The position numbers and the translations under genes were made by a program. Below are positions 11,630 to 25,400 of a DNA stretch of 64,000 bases, piece after piece. The notes below the pieces were generated by a model. It saw nothing but the letters and a program-made list of their open reading frames with translations, did no database searches and was not told where the DNA came from. The stretch comes from Mactromeris polynyma (taxonomy: Eukaryota > Mollusca > Bivalvia > Venerida > Mactridae): the NCBI GenBank assembly GCA_032209605.1, contig JASFXZ010000010.1, positions 9,011,385 to 9,075,384 of the forward strand, in the 5' to 3' direction. Numbering within the stretch: position 1 is the first letter of the stretch; the number at the start of each line of letters is the position of its first letter.

Positions 11630-13432
11630 ACTCCCGTTTTGTTGGTAAATAGACCATAACTGTTTCATTTATTCACCATAAACAAATTAACTATGTATCT
11701 TACCAAACTTTAAGGAAAAAAATCCAGGTATCAGTACCAACAGCATTAGCTGTCCCCCGAAATCAAAATAAGAATGTCAAATTCCTACGATATGTCATAT
11801 AAATAAACCCACCAATACACAAAACGAGCCGGCAACTGTCACAATTCTTTCCTTAAGAATTGAGCCCAACACAAGCTTGATCTTAGTAGAAACTTCGATA
11901 ATAGGAAAAGTTATTGAGAAATTGTCCTTTTTCCAAAATGATGACACAGATCTTAATTCAACTAATTGTCGAAATCGACGTAAATTGACGAGGTTTCCCA
12001 GAAAAATATTTCAACGTTTACTTCCTGTTTCCAAGTTCAATACTGCATTGTGGGATGACGTCATAAATTAATCCGCTAATACCGACTCGTAATCATTATT
12101 GTTCGTTCTTCTATTTAGCTGGCATTAATATATACTAGCTTAGTTTGTCATCTGTATCTTTAGATAGCGCGCAAAACAACTCACAAGAGTATTGTTAAGC
12201 CCAGGGACCGTATATTATAGATAGGTCCAGTTAAGCCTAATAAAATGAATTAAATGTTTCGGTTTAATTGAGAATAATTATTTTCAAAGTATAATAATAA
12301 AAACTTGTATAATGTTATGGTCGGCGGGCGTAAGATTTACCAGCCACATTTTATTGAAAATGAATAGTTTTCCTCTATGTTTATATAGGAAATCTTGCAG
12401 ATTGTGTAAGAATTAAACCTATTCAACACGTTCTGGAAGGTAAATAAATTTTACAGCGTATGTAATTAGCCGCTTGTGGAAAGAAAATGTCGTGATGGAA
12501 AACAAGATACATTATATACAGTAAAACCCCACCCCCAATAATAAGACCACCACAATATAAAGAACACAATTTTCAAGTCCATTTTCACAGGTTTGCTCTT
12601 TATTCAACCTCAATATTAAGACCGCCTCAATATTAAGACCAGTTTTCAAAGTTCCCAATGGTGGTCTTATTGTCGAGGTTTTTCTGTTTTGCGTTTTAAC
12701 ACAAGTTTTGATTAAATTCAAAACAGATGTGGATTCAATGTCAAGATTGTTTCCCCAATGGCATATCTTTAATGTATCTTTATTGCTGTCGTCATTTATG
12801 TACTTCCACTCAAAACATTATTCATAGATCAAAACTTTCAATAAGGTGCAAAACCATTAAATGTTGAATTATATGAGGCATTGGTACTTTGTTATGATCA
12901 TAAAAATGATATAGATCTATTAGGACATGTTTTCATACGAATACAAAATCGAATAAAAATGTTCAAACAAATAAACGAAGAGGCCGTTATTAAAACTTTG
13001 TTAAACCATTGTACTAATTTGTATTTTGTAAGACGGTAGATGCACGGATTAAATGCCACAACGTGACTGTCTCTTAGAAGAAAATGAAACATGCAACGTG
13101 TTCCAATTAGCTGGATGAAAATCATTATTTTTAATTTCTAGGTAGGTCTAAAAAAATCGATCTTCACAATTATTCATGCATATACGTATTAATTATGACT
13201 ATCGCTGCTATATACGTATATAGGTTTCTTAATATAAAGAAGTATATGCGCCCAGCTTCAGAAAACTATACATATCTTTAAATAATATATTATCCAAGAA
13301 ACTTTATCTAGGTGTGAATTAGGTGCACAAGAATGTATGAATAACATATATAACTAACTCGAGATCTGTCACGCAACAATAATGTTAAATGGTGTTTAAA
13401 CATTTTCACATTTTACATGGAAAGGAGCGACC
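11630..13432. other. Intergenic region between UBA1 and the SLC6 gene
   Basis: Holds the family B MITE at 12519-12686 and otherwise AT-rich sequence. The open frame at 11877-12071 has no recognisable domain. The divergent promoters of UBA1 and SLC6 must lie here; only the UBA1 side shows recognisable motifs. Confidence 0.6.
12519..12686 (+). mobile_element. MITE family B, copy 1
   Basis: Left end CAGTAAAACCCCACC with AATAATAAGACCACC, right end GGTGGTCTTATTGTCGAGG and TTTTTCTG, TA on the left side. Repeats of AATATTAAGACC occur inside. Related copies at 34684, 37298 and 38245. Confidence 0.6.
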
Positions 13433-16400
13433 ATGGAGGAAAATGCCAGAAACATTGTAGAAATTGGAAGAAAGAAATATAAATTTTCTTCGACAATTAG
13501 TATGTATTTAACCCTTTTAGGAAATTCACTCGGGACATCGGATATATGGAGATTTCCGTTCCTCTCCTTCCGGAATGGCGGAGGTAAGATTTTAAGCACT
13601 CATTTGTTTCACACTGTTCCACGAATACACAAGAGCATCACTGCATTTTTGTTATTGTATTTTCAGAACAAAATCCATGTGTGTTGTGACGTTTTATTCT
13701 TCTTCTAGGAACTGGTTTGTCATAACGAATGAATGAGATCTAAAAACGATTAAAATGTTGTTTTACACATGTTGTTTGAAGCAATACTCGAACGCGCCAG
13801 ACAATGAACAAATGTCCCATTACGCAAAGTGCGTCTTATTAATGGCAAGCTTCGGCTCTTCCCGTAGTTTAAGAGCACCGGAAGTGTGGTGTCACGAGCG
13901 TCTCGGAGGTTTTCGTTACAAGTTGTGTAATGTTTAACTGTTGTCTATGAAAATGTACTAATATGCTGCTATGTATGGTGGCATACTTCTGCCACCAGTT
14001 AACTACATAATTAACTAGAAAAGTATGTGGGTAACTAGTTAAGTAACGTGGTAACAGCATAATTTTCTAGTTAATTATCACGTTCACTAGATATGTACAC
14101 ATTAGCTACACAATTATTAGGTAACTGTTAAGTGGCTAACGAGTTAAGTATCTAAAATTAATGTAACTTATGCCTTACATATCTAGTTAACGTGATAATT
14201 AACTAAACTAGAACATTATGTGGTTATCACTTAACTAGTTAGTGCCCGTTCTGAAAACATAGGAGGTTATGTGGGTAAGTGGTGGCAGTTGTGGGCACTG
14301 TCAGACATTTTTTTGTTAAGATATTTATCACGATGCTTATCTAATTAACCACATACTGATCATGATACTTATGTAGTTAACTAGTTTCTTTAACATGATA
14401 ACCACATAATTTTCTAGTTAAGTATGTAGTTAACTGGTGGCATAAGTATGCCACCATAGCTAGGCAAAGTTAATAGTGTACGTGTTAACGAATGACTGGT
14501 TTGTTTGTATCACGGTTTTATCATCAAAGGAAAAACACTTTAACTGAACTCGTCGATTTAATGATAGTCTTATCAATGCACATTAATTGTGCATTAAATG
14601 ATACCTATTTTGCACCTCCTCAAATGCCCGATGTTTTATGGATTGTTGTTTGCCCGGAGGTCTATGTGGGGAGGCACTGTCTTATGTATGCGGCGTCCCC
14701 TGTAGCAACTTATTCTCTCTTTTAACTGTAAAGCTCAAAGTGATTACATGTATATGTTTTTCAATTATCCATTGCCAAACTTCTGTTCATTACTACAATG
14801 AGAAACATCATTATACAAATACATAACCGTAATATCTCCACGTCACGTATGTTTACATGACGTTTTCGGCTTTATAATAAACTTCATCACTACAATGAGA
14901 AACATCATTGTACAAATACATAACTAGAAGACCCCCACGTCACGTATGTTTGCATGACGTTTTCAGCTTTATAATAAACTTCATCACTACAATGAGAAAC
15001 ATCATTGTACAAATACATAACTAGAAGACCTCCACGTCACGTATGTTTGCATGCCGTTTTCAGCTTTATAAATAAACTTCATCACTACAATGAGAAACAT
15101 CATTGTACAAATACATAACTATAAGACTTCCACGTCACGTATGTTTGCATGACGTTTTCAGCTTTATAATAAACTTCATCACTACAATGAGAAACATCAT
15201 TGTACAAATACATAACTAGAAGACCTCCACGTCACGTATGTTTGCATGACGTTTTCAGCTTTATAATAAACTTCATCACTACAATGGGAAACATCATTGT
15301 ACAAAAACATAACTATAAGACTTCCACGTCACGTATGTTTGCATGCCGTTTTCAGCTTTATAATAAACTTCATCACTACAATGGGAAACATCATTGTACA
15401 AAAACATAACTATAAGACCCCCACGTCACGGATGTTTGCATGCCGTTTTCAGCTTTATAATAAAATATTTAAAGATGTATCTATTCTATCTGAATATTTG
15501 AATAGGCTTCATCCAGCGCTGTTGCTATGTTGGATAAAACAACTTTAGTACGAATAATAGCAATGCAATTTGCCAATTCAAAAATCTTATTTTATCATTG
15601 AACGCATGGACACAACTTGTAAAAAACCTGTTTGTTAATTTGTTTTGGTTTAATTAAAAGGCATTATAAACATTTTTTTCGACAAATGCAGAGCAATACG
15701 TAATAATTAAGTGTATTCGTTGATAATGCTTGCTATACCGGCATTCGGAAATTGTTCTGAAATAATTTGCCACTTACAGTCTTTTCTATATTTCTTATTA
15801 TACACAAGCCTACCTGTATTAACGTTTAACCATCTAATAAACAAACGATTTCAAACATTTCTTACAAACAATCCGTAGTACACAATGTAGTACGTACTCC
15901 AACGATAATGTGATTCCCGCTCAATCAGTGGACTCGTCCATTGAACGTGAACTCACAAAATAGTATGATAAAAAGGGATGGCATAGCTGAACATTGCACT
16001 GTGCCTACTGATAAGGAAATAAAAAAATGGTTTATATCGAAACATAAACTTAAAAAAACACCCTGATCCATCCTTAGTTTTGTATCCAAATCTATGTATG
16101 AAAATGTTTATAATTGACGCGAAAATTGGACAAAAATGTCGATTTTCATCCGCATGTGGAGAAGTTGCCGGCTCCTTGTGGAAGGGTAAGTTAGTACTGG
16201 TAAGAATTCCGTCCAGGAAAAACTGGTTAGGTGAACCGGCCTCCGTATATAACTGAAATATCGTTGAGAAACGGCGTTAAACCCGATGAAACAAACATTA
16301 TAATTGACGTGTTATCTTTGGAGCACTTTACTCGTTCAGTAATTTCTCGACTACACCGATGTTTCACGGCATTTTTTCCCTTTATAATTTGGACATAAAA

Positions 16401-19400
16401 TGGCTCTACAAACGAGTGTTCTGCAAATTGTACCCCTTGATCTGTTGACTGGCTGGTCAATAGTTTGTTAGTTTGATTGATCTGGTCTGTGTTTATTCGG
16501 CGCAGCCGTACTGACATGGTGTTGCTATTTGCATATCAGTGTTGTGTAAACCAATCAAATCTTACGTTAACCACCAAGGCATTTTCTCTTCAACCGATAG
16601 TTTGTAACCTTGACGCGGATTTGGTTAACATTTCGATAAAGGGTACGTTACCTTATCGAAATCCACTGAATTCCGGTGATTTACCGAAATGCATTTTGTA
16701 TCTGGAGGTACCAGCAATCGTAACATCTCGGCATTGTTTTATGTTGCACAACAAATCTTAACCTTCAAATTGCGCCGTCCATCTTTTTTCAAGATATTTC
16801 TTGTTTATGTTAAGTTTGAAGATCCAAAAACTTATCGTATTATCTGAACGAATTATTGAAGTAATAAAGTCCCATATTTTCTTTTGAAATAAAACGAGTA
16901 AATGACAAAGTAGCACGTCTAAACAATGTAATTATGACTGTTGTTTTAAAAGTAAATGACTAGATGTAGTAAAACATCACGTAAAAGTCAACCTTAAAAG
17001 TTCGACCACCTCATTAAACAGACCGTATTTTGAACTACCATTTTTATTTTTTCTACCATTTTAAACTTGAGAAAGTCGGCATTAGTTCTGTGGTTTGATT
17101 ATCAAGTAAAAATATGAAGAAGAAAAACCGTTGCAATACAATACGATCTTACGAATGAGGTGATATTAGTTTGAGATGGCCTTAATGTGAAGTTTTACTG
17201 TATCAAGTCAGTCACATGGTTACATGGCGACAGAAAGATGAGTCATAATTTATTCATTTACCTCACAACATTATGACTACTGACAAATAAAGTGCCACGG
17301 TTGTATGAATAGGAGATAAATAAGTATGCATAACTTGCTATCATACGCTCGGAAAATTTATATTAATTGTGTTTGATGCTCAATTGCGATGTTATATTTA
17401 TTTGAGAAACGTTATAATGACAAACATTGAAAGTATTGATATTTACTACGTGAGTTGTTTCTGCATTCATGCAATTTGAAGAAATATCTTTAATTGATAC
17501 CTGGAAACTGTTGATTGTATTTTAATTCCCAGGATAAATATAAATATTTAATGTGTCATGAAATAATGTGTTGCCTGCATGATTGACAATATATGCACTA
17601 CCAACCGTAAATTCCCCCCGCGACTTATTGTCTGCAAAGGGTGGTAGGATTTTTTGCTTGGTCATGGTTCGTGGTATGATGCCGCACAAAACGATTTTGT
17701 TGCCGTTCAGTACACTATGCATTCAGTTTTGCATTCTCGTCAGCTCTCGGGTATTTCCGTACCACTTCGTTACTCTAAAATCACTTGACGTAGTTGGCCG
17801 AGGTTTTCCGAATGTCAGTTTTGGTCCGAAGGTATCCGAAGTTGTTTATAGAGATTTGATAAAAACAAATTTTGCTGCTAGAGGATGTTTTTATGAATAA
17901 AAGGTTAGTATTTTCAATATATATCACGCCTAAATTTTACAATTATATATTGAGGTCTGATTTATGCTTTTACACAATGTATATTTGTTAAGAACAGCAT
18001 GAATAATTAGCAAATAATATGATGATGGAATTTCGGATAAACAAATTCGGCTAAACTATTTAAAACATACATCTTGCTTCTTTTTGAAGTTGGTGTCAAA
18101 ACATTGTTAACATAGCAGACTTTGTTAAGTATGAAAAAATATGATGCATTTCTAATTAATTTCTGTAATTTACGTCTTCAAGCATATTATTTGACAAAAA
18201 TGTTAATTAGATTCAAGATTGTTAACTTAAAAATGTTAATGGGGGTTTTGTGAGAATGCCTAATTGTTGATAACTGGTTAAGTTTCAAAGTTTCATGCAT
18301 TGACTACATACTTTAAGGATAATACTGAAATGTAACCACATTCTTAAACCTGATACAGAGAAGGACTGCTAATGCAGAATACTGACTCCTGTAGTTGAGT
18401 TATAATGCCTAATTATAGTAATCTTGCTCTTATTACACATTGTTCATTTTTTCTCAGATCTGACTGTATACACACTGTAAACTGGTTCACATCTTGTACT
18501 GCTATGGATAACTGAAATAAAGACAATGGACCAGTACACAATTTTAGGGAGAGTTGGTGAAGGAGCTCATGGTATTGTTCTTAAGGCCAAACATATAGAG
18601 GTATGCTAGTTGTTGTAGTAAGTTATAAACCCATGGCATAATGAATACCACTTACCTTCTTATTGATTTTAAAAATTGTGCCTTTTTATTTAAATGGCCA
18701 GCACTTCTGCTAGGAATTGAAATGGATTAAGTTCCAGCATGAAAAGGACACTTTAGTCAGTTTCTAGGGGCAGAAATCTTGTAGTTATAAAGTTTTTTAA
18801 AAACTAGGCTTTAATTGATACTAACGTCTGTGTCTTTCAGATGTTTCGGTAAAAATATTTTTTGTTTACATTGAACAATGACATAGGCTTAATAATAGCG
18901 GACCCAATAATAGGATAGTATGGCAAAGTGTGACAAAACAAGGTAATTAAGTCAATTACCATGCGAAGCATCTGAATATTTGCCAATTGACATGTTAATT
19001 GGCACTTTGTACTCATTGAATACCACAACATTCAGTAACGGGTCAACTCGTACCGAATTTGGTTGACTCGTACCCTTTCTTTGGTCAACTCGTACCCTAT
19101 ATTTGGTCAACTCGTACCTACCAAAGTCAACTCGTACCCTTCCTTTGGTCAAATCATCCCTGTTAATTACACTAAATTGTATTATTTTACCAAAACATCT
19201 GCACAAATCATACTACAAAATCAATTTACCGAACTAGCCATTTACCGAAACCTCCATAAATCGTTATGTTCCATGAAGTTTATATAACACTATTTATAAT
19301 TCATAATAGGCCCGTTGATCCAGTGAAAAAAGCAGTATGCTTGAAAAATATACAGGGTGCAGCACCCATGCATGCACTGAAGACATTATGCATACATATT

Positions 19401-22400
19401 TTATATTATTTTACACACTTATGTTGTTATTGATGTTTTCCTACAGAGTGGGGAAGTTATTGCACTGAAGAAAATTCCTCTGAGAAAACTGGAGGATGGA
19501 ATTCCCAACACTGCACTGAGGTAATTGTTTTTAAGGAGGCACTATATGATTAAGTTAAATAACTAAATATATTTCTTTTTTCTATATTTTGTCTTTCCTG
19601 TTTATTGGAAGTTGAAAGATTTTCTAAATTCTGTTTCCTAGTTATTTTCATAAATTGAAACCAAACACCTTTTAGAAGGGATAATTATTACAACTGGCTC
19701 TGAACTTTTTTCTAGTTTTCATAATTCAGGAGTACTTAACTTCCTTAATTTTCAATCCTCAGGGAAATCAAGGCATTACAAGAAATTGAAGATAATCCAT
19801 ACGTAAGTATCATGTTTATCAAAACTGTTGGTGATCAGTCAACCTTAGTATATTAGTGGATTAATTAGTCAAATGTGCTATGATCAGTAACATGTGAATT
19901 CAAATTCTGATCCCAAAAGATTGTCTGCTTCAGCAGTAATGCTAATTGTTTATATATACTGGTGAGATTTGCAGAAACAATAGACAACTAAATAGCTGAG
20001 TAGTACAATGTTGTGAAAGAGAGAAAATAATTAGAAAAATATATTTAAACTAGTTGTTTGAGGTATGGAGTAAAACAATAAATAATTTCCTTATGCATTA
20101 TAAGGATTTAGCTGTATAGAGATGAATTTTATGTTTTGCATGAACTGGTTGCATCTGTCTATTTGCATGGCCTACAAAATATTATATGTGATAAAGCAGA
20201 ATTATGTCAATACATAAGCGTGGATAGAAATATCTTATGCAACAGTAATAAAGCTAACTTTGCAATGCTTACAAGTCTGTGTTGCTGGGTATACAAGTGT
20301 ATAAATCTATCCTTTTCAACAGACTGATAAGAAGTCGACAGATTTTTACTTCGAAAAAACTTTCAGTTTTTATTCGAAGCTTGCAATACTTTATATACTT
20401 TTAGTACTCTGTGTTATGTTTATGGTTGTAGTTTTTATTATAGGTTGTTAAGCTTAGAGAAGTATTTCCACATGGCAGTTCTCTAGTGTTAGAGTTTGAG
20501 TACATGTTTTCTGATCTCTCAGAAGTGATACGCAATTCGGACAAGCCATTATCGGAGGCACAAGTAAAGTCCTACATGTTGATGTTGTTAAAGGGTGTGG
20601 CTTTCTGTCATGATAACAACATAATGCACAGGGTAGGTATATGTTTGTGCCCTGGCCATGATATAAGTGCTTTAATACTTTCAGTCTACTTATTTTGGAA
20701 ATATTATTTTGCGAAGGTTAAAAATAGTTTGTTTGTTCCAGGTTACTTGACTTGCCTTCATTTTTTATCCACTGCCCAATTTTTTTAAGGCTTAAAAATG
20801 TATCTAAAAATTGCTCTTTTTTGAAGCAGTTGCATGTCATTTCATATTTTTACAGTTTGGATTTTTATTTTTTCAAAAAGTAGAGCTGTTGTTCTCAGTC
20901 ATTCTTTCGTTTAGAGTTTAGTATCTGTTTGAAAAGTCTTTCATGCTGGCAGATTTCACAGCAACTACAAGACCAAATGCTTAAAAACTCAATAAAAATC
21001 ATCGGCATTATGTATTGTAGAGATCCTGGTTCAAAGGTCATGAGTCTGAATCCTGCCTTGGCAAGATTGGACCAAAGATTAATATAAGTCGTTAACTTGT
21101 CTCAATATCAATGTAAAAATTCAGTTTATATGAAATAAGGTTATGATATTTTCCCCAAAAAGTTGCACATGCTTCAGTGAGTAGATGCTTCAGTACTTGT
21201 AATGTTTTTCCTGTCTAATAGACATCTTCAATATAAGTGTACATTTGTTTATCTCTTTTCAGGATTTGAAACCAGCCAATTTACTTATCAGTTCAACTGG
21301 ACATTTGAAGATTGCCGACTTCGGCTTGGCAAGAGTGTTTCAAAATAAAGGCAACCGACTATATAGCCATCAAGTTGCCACAAGGTAAAACATTTTTCAC
21401 AATGATTTCCTTATTGTCTTGGCATTTGAAGAACGGTGAAGGGGCATAAAGTGTTACCCCAGTCCATCTGTCAGACTGCGAAGTCTGTGTGAAAAATTGC
21501 TATGACATACATATGTAAAGTGTTCAAAAACAATTAATTATAAATATTGTGAGGTTAAGTGATATAAATCGTCAGCTTTATTTTTTCCTTAACATCAGAG
21601 ATCTGGGTCTGAGATTGGGTCTTTGTGCAATATCTACTGGTTTAAAATTCAATCTACTGGTTTTGAAAATCTACTGATCTGTCAACCCAGATACATGTCT
21701 TATGTGGAATTAAAACTTGGAGTGAATATGTTATACAGCATAATTATGTATGTAATTTATACCTCATATTGTACTTTGTATTATATAATACTGCATATTT
21801 CAGATGGTACCGTGCACCTGAACTGCTGTATGGTGCTAGAAAATATGACGAAGGAGTCGATTTATGGTAATTATGAATATAATTATTAAGAAAGAATGCT
21901 CTCTGAATATAAACTTCATGAAGTTTCATGAAACTATCTCTACTTAAGAATGCCACAATTTCATGACAAATGTTTGTATAAGAATACATCACTTTTCCTT
22001 TATGTATATAGTGGAAGCTTCAAAAATCTTGTAAAAAACTGCTGGCCCAATTTTGATATAACTTCACACAAATGTTCCTTGGGGGACCCATCTACCTTGA
22101 ATTATTTGTTATCATCCAAAAGCATGGCTGTCGGGGGGGGGGGGGGGTGGAGACATATATGTATATCGTGGAAACTTCAAAAATCTTTTTCATTCATGTC
22201 AAAAACAACAAGGACCACAATTTTAGACTTGACAAACTGAAGGAGTCAGAATCATATCTGTTGTATCCAAGAATGGAAGCAGAGAATGGATTAAAAGTGA
22301 CAGTCTTTACAGATGCATCCCTTGGAAATCTCAACGATGGCACCGGAAGTATAAGTGCCTACATTCTGTGGTTAATGGATGGGAACGGGAACTGCTGTCC

Positions 22401-25400
22401 GCTAGCGTGGGGAGCCAACAAGGTGAAGAGGGTTGTATTACGTTTAACATTGATAAATGTTCTGATGAGTTAAAACTACACAAACAATGTATTTGAAAAA
22501 TGCGTTTGTTCTTCATTGAATGTTCATAGATTCAACTTTTATTCCAGGGCAGTTGGTTGTATCTTTGGTGAGCTGTTAAATAATTCTCCTCTATTTCCTG
22601 TAAGTATAGACAGATTCACACTTTATTTTGTCACCTAAGTTTATAACTTAATCATGTTGCAATGTAATAGCATCATGTTTTTTCTTTATTTTGACATCAG
22701 TTTTTGTGTTCCATAGATTCTTAAGTCTTGGGAAAATATTACAGGTTTTTCTGGTAATTGATTTTATGTTATGAACATCATTTTTAGTTTGTTTGTTGTA
22801 AAAAACAGAAACTAATGTTGTAGCTTTGATCCTCGTCATCCTGTGTATCCACACATTTGTTAAATATAGTGTTTAGCTCAGTTTCTGAGAAAGTATAAGT
22901 CCAATGATAATGTACCCTACGGGTCAGTCTTCACAGTGAGTAATTTTTCTGACAGACTTGCCCATTCAGACAGACAGCTTGCAATGTCAAATTCACTGAA
23001 TATAATTAATAGCACTGTCAAAATAATGAAGAAACAAGATGTTTTGATGGTTGTTTTGATTTGTTAAATCGGAAACGAAGACTGGTTACCATAGTTGATC
23101 AAAAAGTGCTGTTACACAAACAATATTGACAAAAAATGAAAACCAGTCAAAGTTTTGCGTACAACATCGTCAATTTTTGTGACAACTTGGATAAAACCTA
23201 GTCAGACTGAACCACACGACTTGCCCTTTTTGGCAGACAAAATGGATTCTTTACTTGTCCGACGGTAATTTTACTTTCCCGGGCTTAGGGCAAATGGGTT
23301 ATCGTGAAGACTGACAGATGAGTGTCTGCATCCACTTGCTGTGTTCTTGTTCAGATATTCCATTAGCATGACACAAGGTTTATGTCGTGAAAATCATGTT
23401 TTATTATATGATATAGACCCTATGTTAGAAAACTGAGATATGAGACCAGTCTGAGGATATTGCCTTGTCGTTGGTTAATTTTAAACCAGTGCCCTGAACT
23501 GACCAATCAAAGGCTTGGCTTTCAAGATTGGTTTTCAAAATCTCACCCTGAAAGTTATATGTTAACTGAATATTAGATGCTGTGTGACTGATTCAATTGA
23601 AGCCAGTAATGTTTACTTACATTTCAGGGAGAAAATGACATAAAACAACTTTGCTGTGTACAAGGTGTGTTGGGGACGCCAAACGAGAAGATCTGGCCGG
23701 TATGTTTTATATTTTATCTGCTGTGTTTATGCCTGTCCGGAGTTTCATAACAAATTATCCAGACAGAATTTCATAAATACTCCTGTGAATATAAAACTAG
23801 CAGTGTCTTATCTAAATTATGCAATTTTTACATCACTTCTATATACTAGAGTAGGGCTAGTAGGTGACCAAATAGCCACTGGCTATTAAAACTCCAATTT
23901 GGCAACTGAAATTTAACAAAATTGTTTTAAAAAATGTAATAAAATTGCATAAGATCACCAAATTAATTGGTTATTTATCAAATTTGACTACCAACTTTTG
24001 AAAACTAAGACCATCCAATATATAAATCAGTCTTGACACAGTGAATTTCTATTATAATGTGTATATGGATATAAATTTCTGTTTTATTAATTTAAAAACA
24101 CCCTGTCATTTCAAATTCTAATTTTGGTTGTAAAAACTGGATATGTATAATGTTTTTTATTTTGAAATTGACAAACTTTTAGAAAACTCTATATTTGATT
24201 CATGCTGTTTGATCATATGTACTATGAAACCTCAATTATAAGACCACCATTGTTTCTGAAAATACAGTCGAACCTCGTTAATTCGACAATCTTTCATCCG
24301 AATACTTGGTATCATACAAAATAAATATCAGCCTTGCGTTCATTAATTGGCAAACAGTGCGTTCAGTAGATAAACGTGTGCACAGTGAGTGTTAGCCTTT
24401 ACCGAACGCAAGGCAGGTCCCGATATATCTTCTTAGGCAGGTCAAATTGAAATGGGCTTTCAAAACCATCTTTTATTCAAACTAAAATTTCGGACCCTAT
24501 GAATTTGAACGAACGAGGTCTGACTGTATTCTTATTGATGATGTGTTATAATTGTTGAGTTAAAACATGGAAGTGAAATTCAACATTTGTCAATGAAAAT
24601 ATGGTCTTTATACGCCCATTCGAATTGGGCCTTTGAATTATCCAAAATTGGCCAAATTAGCCTTGTCCTCTCTCTAAGTCAAAGAGTTTTCCTCCAATCT
24701 TTACTAAACTTGGTGAAAATGTTTGTGGGCACAATATCTCGGCCAAGTTCGATAACCAGCCGTATCGCTTAAGTCACTCAGAAGTTATCACCCTTTGATT
24801 TTAGAAATTACCTAAAATTTGTCTTGTTTTAACGCTGAGCTCTGACTTATGACGGGCGTATTTTGTGACAGTTTGCCACTCTTTTTAATTCTGTGGTTGT
24901 TGAGTGAGGTTTTACTGTTTATTTTGTTTTTTAGGGTTTGCACGAGTTGCCAGATTATAACAAGATAACATTCCCGGATGCTGATCCTATACCGTTAGAA
25001 GAAGTTGTGCCTGATGCATCAACGGAAGCTGTAGAATTGTTGAAAAAATTCCTTGTTTATCTATCAAAACACAGAGTCTCGGCAAAGGAGGTAAGGTCTT
25101 AATGCGATAGCCTTGCCATGTGTTTTGACAAATTTATCAATTTACACATTAATGGATTAACTCTATACACTGTATAGTAAATTTGTACATGTAGAATGAC
25201 ATTTGATGATGTTTTACATTCCGTACTCACCCCTTGTATCTGTTGTTGTTATTTTGGAATTAAAATCGTAATTTTATGTGTTTTTTTTTAAAATCTCAAA
25301 AGCATGAGGTAGATTTGATTATTATCTTTGTATACATGTGTTTCTTTTGCAAAATTAACGCTTGTGCAATATGACAGTACCAAAAGTTCGAATAACTTCA

